From contig NZ_CP163443.1 in assembly GCF_041053055.1 (NCBI RefSeq), forward strand, positions 6,741,001-6,805,000: a DNA stretch of 64,000 nt. Direction: 5' to 3'. A program made the position numbers and the translations under genes. This DNA is from Streptomyces sp. R41. Lineage in GTDB: Bacteria; Actinomycetota; Actinomycetes; Streptomycetales; Streptomycetaceae. The notes under the pieces are model-generated. The model was given only the letters and a program-made list of their open reading frames with translations, ran no database searches and was not told where the DNA came from. Shown piece by piece: positions 32,088 through 38,894 of the stretch (within the stretch, counting starts at the first letter, position 1; the number at the start of each line of letters is the position of its first letter).

Positions 32088-33425
32088 GTGATGTCGGGCA
32101 TTCGGGATTCCCTTGGCCGGGTCGGATACGACCTGCTGTCACGCGCGTTGGACGAGTGCCATCGCGAGAAGGTGACCGGGGGACTGCGGGTCTCCGGGAA
32201 GCCCGGGGGAGTCTTCCACTTCCGCGACGGTCTCGTCGTCGCCGTCGAGAGCCCGGGTGCCCCGGGGCCCGAAGCGCGGATGCTGCGCACCGGCAGGATC
32301 AGCGGTGAGCAGTGGGCGGAGCTGCTCCGGGAAGCGGACGGAAGGAGCTGGCCGGAGCCCGAACTGATCGCGCACGGCTATGCGGGGGCCGCCCAGCTCA
32401 GGGTCGTCTGCATGATGGCGCTGCAGGACGCCGTCTTCGCCGTCGTCGCGGGGCGTGTGGACGGCTGTGAACGGCTCGGCGCGTCCGAGCCGTTCGCGCC
32501 GGTCGCCGTGGGCGAGGCGCCGGGTCGGCTGCTGCAGGACGCGGCCCGCAAGCTGGCCGCCGTCGCCGCGCTCCCGTACCCCGTACGGCCCGATCGTGAA
32601 CGGCCCGCGCCCGCCACCGGAGCGGACCTCCTGTGCGTCCGACTCTCCTCCGCGCAGCGGGAGTTGCTGGCGCACGCCGATGGCCGGCGTACCGCCCGCG
32701 ACATCGCCTTCGCGACCGGTCGCGCCGTCTACACCGTGACGGTCGGCATGGCCCGCATGATCGGCGAGGGCCTCCTGGAACGGATGGACGAAACCGGGCC
32801 GACCACCCCGATCACCGTCCACCTCCCGCCCACGGGCGCATTGCACCGCAGACCGCCGTCCGCGCCTCGTCCGGCGGAGGGCGGGCCCGAAGCGGATCGT
32901 GGCGCGGGGGTCGTACGGGAGTTGCCTGGAGCGGACGGCGGCGCGGGGCTCGTACGGCGGCGGCCTGAAGCGGACGGCGGCGGAGGCCTCGTATCGCGGG
33001 AAGGGTCCAGCCCGGTTGGTGCCGACGCGCTCGGGGCGGCGACGCCCGTACCGGATGGTGCCGGGGAGCCTGCGGGTACGGCGTCCGGACCGGCCGGTGC
33101 CGAGGGACGGTCCGCTTCCGTGGCGGAGCCCGCCCCCGGGGCCCTGGAACAGGCCCCACGCATGGCTCCCGAGGTGGTCTCGGCGCTGGCCTCCGCGGTG
33201 GACGCGGGGGCCGGCGCCTCCACGGCCGCGGACGCGGCCCTCACCCCTCCGTCCGAGGCCGACGCCCCCACCACACCCCCACGCCCCACCACCTCCGAGC
33301 TCCCCCGGCGCAATCCCGGGGCGAGCGGAATCACCGAAACTCTCGCCCCGCAAAGAGCCGGGGCGAGTTGGAAAGGGTTCTTCCGTCTGCGCAACCGGAT
33401 CTGGACCCCGGATTCCGGTACCTGA
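32088..33425 (+). CDS. DUF4388-like (PATAN) / winged-helix regulator with long Pro/Ala tail
   Basis: 445 aa from GTG 32088 (ATG 32091 is equally possible). Residues 1-100 resemble DUF4388/PATAN (GLRVSGKPGGVFHFRDGLVVAVESPGAP, then EQWAELLREADGRSWPEPELI). Residues 190-245 look like a winged helix (LSSAQRELLAHADGRRTARDIAFATGRAVYTVTVGMARMIGEGLLERM). The last ~200 residues are low-complexity Pro/Ala/Gly with a basic end. It sits before two Roadblock-type genes, so I infer a small GTPase-regulator-like signalling set. The domain call for the N-terminus is moderate. Confidence 0.7.
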   Translation: MMSGIRDSLGRVGYDLLSRALDECHREKVTGGLRVSGKPGGVFHFRDGLVVAVESPGAPGPEARMLRTGRISGEQWAELLREADGRSWPEPELIAHGYAGAAQLRVVCMMALQDAVFAVVAGRVDGCERLGASEPFAPVAVGEAPGRLLQDAARKLAAVAALPYPVRPDRERPAPATGADLLCVRLSSAQRELLAHADGRRTARDIAFATGRAVYTVTVGMARMIGEGLLERMDETGPTTPITVHLPPTGALHRRPPSAPRPAEGGPEADRGAGVVRELPGADGGAGLVRRRPEADGGGGLVSREGSSPVGADALGAATPVPDGAGEPAGTASGPAGAEGRSASVAEPAPGALEQAPRMAPEVVSALASAVDAGAGASTAADAALTPPSEADAPTTPPRPTTSELPRRNPGASGITETLAPQRAGASWKGFFRLRNRIWTPDSGT

Positions 33426-33508
33426 CATTCCCGGGGAACCGCGAAGTGGATCAGCGTTCTTCTGCGCGAGAACGAACAAGTGTGATCAGGCATCAGGGAG
33501 TTCAGCAC

Positions 33509-33889
33509 ATGGATCACGAGGCACTGGCCATGGAAATGAGAGGCCTGCGGGAGCAGGTGACCGGAATTACCGATACGGCGGTGGCGGCCGCCGACGGACT
33601 ACTCATCGCGGCGGACACCGCGGAAACCATCGACCCGGAGGGACTTGCCGCGATCGCGGCGGCGGGCCTGGGCATCGCCCGACGCGCCACCGAAACGACG
33701 GGCCGGGGAACCTTCCGGCAGACGGTGACGTACGGCAGCCAGGGCTGCGCCGCCTTCTACGCGGTCGGCGACACCGCGTTGATGGTGGTTCTGGGCGACG
33801 AGGGCATCGACCTCGACCGGCTCCACGAGGAGACCCGGCCCGCACTGGGACGCATCGGAACGATCCTCACCGCGACCGAAGGGGCCTGA
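33509..33889 (+). CDS. Roadblock/LC7-domain protein (CvnB/MglB-like)
   Basis: 126 aa from ATG 33509. Roadblock pattern: LREQVTGITDTAVAAADGLLIAADTAETIDPEGLAAIAAAGLGIARRATETTGRG, a strand-rich middle (TVTYGSQGCAAFYAVGDTALMVVLG) and a final helix. Such proteins regulate Ras-like GTPases; in Streptomyces conservons they are CvnB. No GTPase or DUF742 gene is adjacent. It is followed 4 nt later by a second Roadblock-like gene. Confidence 0.85.
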   Translation: MDHEALAMEMRGLREQVTGITDTAVAAADGLLIAADTAETIDPEGLAAIAAAGLGIARRATETTGRGTFRQTVTYGSQGCAAFYAVGDTALMVVLGDEGIDLDRLHEETRPALGRIGTILTATEGA

Positions 33890-33893
33890 CCGC

Positions 33894-34322
33894 ATGGCGA
33901 CGAAGAGGATGACGCCCGGGTTCTCGGACCAGGTCTTGAGCCTGGTCAAGTCCCTCCGCACCGACGCACCGGACTGTGTGGCCTCGGGTGCGGTCGACAT
34001 GTCGACCGGCATGCTGCTGGCCTACGAGACCGTGGACAATCACCCGCCCGAGGTCCTGGACCTGCTCGCGGGCGCGACCCTCGACCTTTTCCAGGGGCGT
34101 ACGGTCGTGATGATCGAGGACGTCTTCAAGGAGCGCCGGGGCGTCAGCAGCGATCAGCACTTCTTCCAGGAGATCCTGGTGAACAGCGACAACCTGACCC
34201 ACCTGTTCGTGCGCATGAACGATCACCAGGACGTCGTCGCCGTGGTCGTCTGCCGCAAGTCGGTGAATGTGGGCATGCTCTTCGCCCAGGTCAGACGTGT
34301 CGTACGGGAGTACACCAGCTGA
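33894..34322 (+). CDS. second Roadblock-like protein
   Basis: 142 aa. The layout matches a Roadblock fold: helix FSDQVLSLVKSLRTDAPDCVASGAVDMSTGMLLAYETV, then a helix PPEVLDLLAGATLDLFQGR, strands (VVMIEDVF, HLFVRMNDHQDVVAVVVCRKSVNVGMLFAQV) and a terminal helix. It is co-transcribed with the preceding Roadblock gene (4-nt gap). Paired Roadblock proteins can heterodimerise; this is inference. Exact family not recognised. Confidence 0.7.
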   Translation: MATKRMTPGFSDQVLSLVKSLRTDAPDCVASGAVDMSTGMLLAYETVDNHPPEVLDLLAGATLDLFQGRTVVMIEDVFKERRGVSSDQHFFQEILVNSDNLTHLFVRMNDHQDVVAVVVCRKSVNVGMLFAQVRRVVREYTS

Positions 34323-34403
34323 CTGCCGCGGGGCCCGAGCGCCACAGCGCGCGGCGTGGCGGCTCCTTCTCCCGGGCCGGGGAAGGAGCCGCCACGTGGC
34401 CGT

Positions 34404-36737
34404 CTACTCCGTACGCAGTCCGTCCGGCCGCATCAGGCGGATCAGCGGCGGCAGGCTGAGTGCCGTCACCAGCACCACGACTCCCGCGCCGATGCCGGTC
34501 ATCGCCAGCACGCTCGCCCAGTCCACGCTCACCGGTGTGGCGGTCATCTTCAGCAGGACCGCGCCCAGGGTGAGGCCGACGATCGATGCCAGCGCGAGGC
34601 CCAGCGAGATCGGGATCGCGGTCTGCCACAGCACGGACAAGCTCAGTGTGCGACGCCGGGTGCCGAAGGCGACCAGCGACGACAGCAGCTTCTTGCGCTC
34701 GCGCAGCTGCTCCAGCTGGGAGACCAGCAGGCTCGCGCCGATGAGGATCAGGACGCAGGTCGCGCCGACGAACAGGCCGGTGCGGATGGAGGTGAAGCGG
34801 CGGGACTGCTCGCTGGCCGCCCACACCATCGGGTCCGCGAGCGGACTGACGGACGCCGCGGTGTTCCGGACGAGGTCGCGCACGTCCGGCACGGACTCGT
34901 CCAGCTTGAGGTAGATCTGCCCGGAGACGGTCTGCGCGGCCTTCGCGGGCAGGGCGCTCGGAGTGATCAGGAAGCCACCGCGGCGCATGCCGGTCGGGTC
35001 CTCGCGCGACTGGGCCTGCTTCAGGTCCCGCGGCACGGTCCAGGCGACCTCCTTGGCCTTCTGGGGTGCGTCGTAGGTGGGGTCGAAGTAGAGCGTCCGG
35101 CCGAGCTTGGCCAGTTTCGGCGTGTCGGTGTCGTACTCGGCGCCCCGTAGAGCGAAGACGTCGCCGTCGCGGCACGAGGGCAGCGACGCGACCTCACGCA
35201 AGGACGCGCAGTCGCCTACGGTGACCGACGCGGTGAGCTCGGGCCCGTCGGGCCGGTCGCCGAGGTAGCCCTCGGAGAACGCCGAGACATGGCGCACGCC
35301 CTTGGTCTCGCTGAACTTCCGGACGGCCGAGGCGAGCGGGACCTCGCGCGGCACGCGTACCTGCATCTGCGCCCGCGAGACGTCCTTGCCCGTCTGCTTG
35401 GTGTAGTCGCCCTGGACCCCGGCGAACAGCATCTGCAGGGCGATCGCCCCGGCCACCGCCACCGCGATGCCGTTGACCATCCGGGCCGCCGTACCGCTGC
35501 TCAACTGGAGCCTGCGGACGGCCAGCTGCCAGGCCACTCCGCCGGAGCCGAGCCGGGCGACGACCGCCTCGACGATCCACGGCAGCAGTGCGGTGATGCC
35601 GACGAGCAGCAGGACGACGCCGCCGGTCACCATGTACTGGTTGAAGTCCCCGTTGTTCCGGCCCTTCCCGAGCATCGGGTAGAGCATCGCGAGCCCGCCC
35701 AGCGGCAGCAGCAGCCGCCACCACAGCCGGCGTCGCGCGGGCCGCGCCGTGCGCACCACGCCGAGCGGCTCGATGACCACGCCGCGCAGGGCGAACAGGG
35801 TGACCAGCACCGCTGCCGCCGGCACCGCGACGGCCACCAGCGCGGCCAGCGCCGGCGACGGGTTCATGTAGCTCGGGAAGACGCTGACGTCGAGGATCTC
35901 GAGGGAGCCGGCGATCTGACGCCCGACCAGGAAGAAGCCCGTGCCGAAGACCAGCCCGAGCAGGGCGCCCGAGAGCGCCTCACCGGCGGCGATCCGGCGG
36001 GTCATCCGGCTGTCGGAGCCGATGAGGCGCAGCGCCGCGAGCCGCCGGTCGCGGCGCTCGCCGCCGAACCGCACGGCCGCCGCGATGAAGACCCCGACGG
36101 GCATCAGCAGCACCACGAAGACGACGAGGATCAGCAGGATCATGACGGGGTCCATCCGCTCCGACGACGGATGCGGATCCCCGAACCGGTCGATACGGGC
36201 CACCCTGGCGCCGTCGACCTGCGGCGCGAGCCCCTCGCCGCCCCGGTAGAAGGCGAGTTCGGCCGAGCCGATGAGGCCGCGCTCGGCGATGGTGGAGACG
36301 ATGCGGTCCGGCAGCCGCTCCCGCAGCAGCTTCCCGTCGTCCGACGCCAGCAGTTTCTTCAGCGCGGGGGAGACCACCATCTCGCCCTTCGCGGGGAACT
36401 TGCCGAGCCCCGGCGGCAGCGGCGCCCGGGCCCCCTCGGGCTCCAACTCCCGTCCCCGGACGTCCTGTTCGCGGAAGGTGGTGTCGACGTTCGCGACGAG
36501 GAGGGTGTTGTCGGCCTTGGGCTTCTGGGCGCTGCTGTAGGTGATGTCCGTGCGGGCGCTCTCGCGGTCGTGCCGGACGGACAGCGCGTTCGGAATCGCG
36601 GTGGTGAGCAGCAGCAGTGCCACGCCGAGACCGACGCCGACCGCCGTCAGCAGGACCCGGGTCCAGCCCTCGCGCCCGCCGGTGAAGGCGAACTTGGCCC
36701 CCATGGCCAGGTCCCTGGACCACTGACGCACATTCAT
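34404..36737 (-). CDS. FtsX-family ABC transporter permease (MacB-like)
   Basis: 777 aa. An N-terminal membrane helix (LLTAVGVGLGVALLLLTTAI), a large extracytoplasmic domain (about 50-190), four helices with FtsX blocks (about 200-360), further helices, a second extracytoplasmic domain (about 480-650) and a final FtsX triplet. The ten-or-so-helix, two-domain layout fits the large FtsX-like exporters (SalY/LolE-type) of peptide or drug systems in Gram-positives. It overlaps the ATPase gene by 4 nt and lies in a PadR-ATPase-permease operon. Substrate is unknown. Confidence 0.92.
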   Translation of the reverse strand: MNVRQWSRDLAMGAKFAFTGGREGWTRVLLTAVGVGLGVALLLLTTAIPNALSVRHDRESARTDITYSSAQKPKADNTLLVANVDTTFREQDVRGRELEPEGARAPLPPGLGKFPAKGEMVVSPALKKLLASDDGKLLRERLPDRIVSTIAERGLIGSAELAFYRGGEGLAPQVDGARVARIDRFGDPHPSSERMDPVMILLILVVFVVLLMPVGVFIAAAVRFGGERRDRRLAALRLIGSDSRMTRRIAAGEALSGALLGLVFGTGFFLVGRQIAGSLEILDVSVFPSYMNPSPALAALVAVAVPAAAVLVTLFALRGVVIEPLGVVRTARPARRRLWWRLLLPLGGLAMLYPMLGKGRNNGDFNQYMVTGGVVLLLVGITALLPWIVEAVVARLGSGGVAWQLAVRRLQLSSGTAARMVNGIAVAVAGAIALQMLFAGVQGDYTKQTGKDVSRAQMQVRVPREVPLASAVRKFSETKGVRHVSAFSEGYLGDRPDGPELTASVTVGDCASLREVASLPSCRDGDVFALRGAEYDTDTPKLAKLGRTLYFDPTYDAPQKAKEVAWTVPRDLKQAQSREDPTGMRRGGFLITPSALPAKAAQTVSGQIYLKLDESVPDVRDLVRNTAASVSPLADPMVWAASEQSRRFTSIRTGLFVGATCVLILIGASLLVSQLEQLRERKKLLSSLVAFGTRRRTLSLSVLWQTAIPISLGLALASIVGLTLGAVLLKMTATPVSVDWASVLAMTGIGAGVVVLVTALSLPPLIRLMRPDGLRTE

Positions 36738-37423
36738 ACGACGCGCTCCATGTCCCGGGACTTGCCGTCGCGCACAACGATCTCGCGGTCCGAGTACGCG
36801 GCCACCCGCGCCTCGTGCGTGACGAGCACGACGGCGGCGTTGGTCGAGCGGGCCGCGTCGGTCAGCAGCTGCATCACGCGCTCACCGTTGAGCGAGTCGA
36901 GCGCGCCGGTCGGCTCGTCCGCGAACAGCACGCGCGGGTTGGTGACCAGCGAACGGGCCACCGCCACGCGCTGCCCCTGACCGCCGGAGACCTCACCGGG
37001 CCGCTTGCCCTTGAGGTCGTCGACCTCAAGCTGCTCCATCCACGACAGGGCGGTGCGCTCCGCCTCCTTGCGCCCCGTCCCGTTCAGCCGCAGCGGCAGG
37101 GCGACATTCTCGACACAGGTCAACTCGGGCACCAGCTGCCCGAACTGGAACACGAACCCGAACTCGCTGCGCCGCAGCGCACTGCGCTGAGCGTCGCTCA
37201 TGCCGGCCATCTCCCGGCCGTTGTACGTGATCGAGCCCGAGTCGGGCGGCACGATCCCGGCGAGGCAGTGCAGCAGGGTGGACTTGCCGGAGCCGGAGGG
37301 GCCCATCACGGCGACGACCTCGCCGGGATGGATGGAGAACTCGGCGCCGTCGAGCGCGGTGGTCGGTCCATACGTCTTGCGAAGCTCCGACGCGGCGAGC
37401 AGGGAGCCGGGGGGAGGAGTCAT
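36734..37423 (-). CDS. ABC transporter ATP-binding protein (MacB/LolD type)
   Basis: 229 aa from ATG 37423, overlapping the PadR gene (ATGA). It has Walker A GPSGSGKST, Q-loop in FVFQFGQLVPELT, signature EVSGGQGQRVAVARSL, Walker B VLFADEPTGALD and H-loop VLVTHE. It drives the adjacent FtsX-type permease. The signature reads SGGQGQR, within the normal range. Confidence 0.96.
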   Translation of the reverse strand: MTPPPGSLLAASELRKTYGPTTALDGAEFSIHPGEVVAVMGPSGSGKSTLLHCLAGIVPPDSGSITYNGREMAGMSDAQRSALRRSEFGFVFQFGQLVPELTCVENVALPLRLNGTGRKEAERTALSWMEQLEVDDLKGKRPGEVSGGQGQRVAVARSLVTNPRVLFADEPTGALDSLNGERVMQLLTDAARSTNAAVVLVTHEARVAAYSDREIVVRDGKSRDMERVV

Positions 37424-37947
37424 CGGGTCGTCACCGCCTCGGCGAGCTTGTCGAGGCGCGCGGCGGTGAGCTCCAGCCACCGCAGGTCCGCCTCCAGGTG
37501 GAAGAGGGCGTGGTCGCAGATCAGCTGATCCGCGAGGTCGCCCTTGCGCTTGCGGTCGGTCAGGATGCGCATCATGCGCAGGTGTTCCGAGCGCTGCGTG
37601 TCGAGGATCTCGCTCGCGTTGCGGTGCGTGAGCAGTGCGAGGACGACCTTGGTGTAGAGGGTCGACTGGAGGTACGGCTCGGGCTTCTCCGGCGTCGCGA
37701 GCCACCGCTGTACGTCGGTGATCCCGGCCTCGGTGATCGCGTACCGCTTCCGCTCGGGGCCGCCGCCCGCCTCTATCCCGTCGACCTCGACGAGCCCGTT
37801 CTTGAGCAGTCGCGACATCGTCGAGTAGACCTGGCCGTAGTGCAGCGGCCGGTCGTGACCGAACTTCTCGTCGAAGGCCCGCTTCAGGTCGTAACCGTGA
37901 CGGGGGCCGGACTCCAGGAGCCCTAGGAGGGTGTGACCGATGGACAT
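37420..37947 (-). CDS. PadR-family transcriptional regulator
   Basis: 175 aa. It has an N-terminal winged helix (GHTLLGLLESGPRHGYDLKRAFDEKF, GQVYSTMSRLLKNGLVEV, KRYAITEAGITDVQRWL) and a C-terminal dimerisation helix bundle (about 105-170). It is first in the operon with the ABC transporter and probably represses it through GTATAC-containing sites just upstream. Drug-responsive PadR control of efflux pumps is a common arrangement. Confidence 0.94.
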   Translation of the reverse strand: MSIGHTLLGLLESGPRHGYDLKRAFDEKFGHDRPLHYGQVYSTMSRLLKNGLVEVDGIEAGGGPERKRYAITEAGITDVQRWLATPEKPEPYLQSTLYTKVVLALLTHRNASEILDTQRSEHLRMMRILTDRKRKGDLADQLICDHALFHLEADLRWLELTAARLDKLAEAVTTR

Positions 37948-37965
37948 GCGAGCACTCTACACAGG

Positions 37966-37988
37966 GCGTATACACCCCGCGTATACAC
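37966..37988. promoter_or_regulatory. probable PadR operator (two GCGTATACAC copies)
   Basis: GCGTATACAC occurs at 37966-37975 and again at 37979-37988, a 13-bp period, each centred on the palindrome GTATAC. It lies 19 nt upstream of the padR ATG (minus strand), where an autoregulatory operator would sit. Confidence 0.6.
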
Positions 37989-38055
37989 GATGCGAATAGA
38001 TCATGGAGGACCGCGCGGTTCCGCAGCTCAGGCCCCATTGTCACGGTTCTGTCAC

Positions 38056-38175
38056 TGACTTTTTTCGCCCTCTGCGCCCCGAAAGGGGCGCGGGGAACTG
38101 CGCGACCAGCCCCCACGCACCGGCAGCCGAAAGGCTGGTCGGGACGGGTAGGGGCGGAGGGGGCGAAGAAACCCC
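38056..38175. repeat. dispersed intergenic repeat, copy 3 (long inverted repeat)
   Basis: TTTTTTCGCCCTCTGCGCCCC (38056 on) is matched at the far end by GGGGCGGAGGGGGCGAAGAAA. Inside are the core GGGGCGCGGGGAACTGCGC (38092-38110) and an inner dyad GACCAGCC with GGCTGGTC. It lies between padR and the ribbon-helix-helix gene. Confidence 0.65.
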
Positions 38176-38184
38176 ACGGTTCCC

Positions 38185-38433
38185 CTAGCTCTCCGGTTCG
38201 CCGGAGGTCGGCGGGCGCCCCCTGCGGGGAATCGGCCCGGCCCCGCCGGGCAGGCGGCCGGACTCGGCGAGGGCCCTGCGCAGCAGGAACTCGATCTGGG
38301 CGTTGGCGGACCGGAGTTCGTCCCCGGCCCAGCGGGCCAACGCCTCGTACACCAACGGATCCAGCCGCAACAGCACCTGCTTCCGCTGCGGCGGCTGCCG
38401 CCGGGGCGAGCCCCCTTCGGTAGGAGCCGTCAC
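38185..38433 (-). CDS. ribbon-helix-helix (Arc-type) DNA-binding protein
   Basis: 82 aa from GTG 38433. Core [37 protein letters not shown] is a clear MetJ/Arc RHH (strand VLLRLD, helix A, turn, helix B). The C-terminus is Pro/Arg-rich. The start overlaps the stop of a 36-aa ORF (GTGA), so they are translated together. Small RHH proteins act as transcription factors or antitoxins; no toxin is adjacent, so a regulator is more likely. Confidence 0.82.
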   Translation of the reverse strand: MTAPTEGGSPRRQPPQRKQVLLRLDPLVYEALARWAGDELRSANAQIEFLLRRALAESGRLPGGAGPIPRRGRPPTSGEPES

Positions 38434-38540
38434 TGGTAAAGAGACCCGGTGTTCAGGACCGGCCGCGCCGCACGATCCCCGCACAGCACCACCATCAGGT
38501 TCGACACCATCGCCGCCTTCCGCTCGGAGTCCAACTCCAC
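38430..38540 (-). CDS. 36-aa ORF coupled to the RHH gene
   Basis: GTG 38540 has GGGAGGGA about 6 nt upstream, an excellent Shine-Dalgarno. It encodes a 36-residue peptide beginning [16 protein letters not shown] and ending VLNTGSLYQ, stopping at TGA 38430-38432, which overlaps the RHH GTG. No signal peptide. A helical first half and a single Cys are visible. I do not recognise it. The tight coupling and strong ribosome site argue for real translation. Confidence 0.6.
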   Translation of the reverse strand: MELDSERKAAMVSNLMVVLCGDRAARPVLNTGSLYQ

Positions 38541-38894
38541 GATGTCCCTCCCCCACTGCCTAAAGGGTGTGGGGGGTACCCCCACGGGCGTTGCCGCGCA
38601 GTGAAAGGCCGTCCGGTGACCAGCGCGGCCTTGGCGCCGCTCGCCTGCACCTGTTTCGCCGGTTCCCGGCTAGCTTCGTTCTATCTAAGTGCTAACACTT
38701 TACCCGGCACGGCAACCTTCCACCCCTCTTAGTCGTCGGTTTTGTTGGGGCGGGTGCGGATGGCGTGCTGATTGTCACGTCCGGAAAAGACCGGATCGGC
38801 GGCCCTTTGTCATAGCGCGCGGTGTTAGCTTTCTGAGCTGACCTGAGCGACGAACCTGTGTGCCACACGAGAGTGAAGCGGAGCGGATCGACCC
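38541..38894. other. intergenic region upstream of the class A PBP; contains palindrome AAGTG-CTAA-CACTT
   Basis: 354 bp with no supported gene. It must carry the promoters of the PBP gene (plus) and of the 36-aa/RHH pair (minus). AAGTG-CTAA-CACTT at 38687-38700 is a perfect 5-bp dyad about 195 nt before the PBP ATG. A run GTGGGGGGTACCCCCACGGG (38570-38589) can also fold. Confidence 0.5.

Noticed and set aside
38687..38700. CIRCE heat-shock operator
   Set aside because: Only one TTAGCACT-like half is present and the 9-bp spacer/second half is missing.
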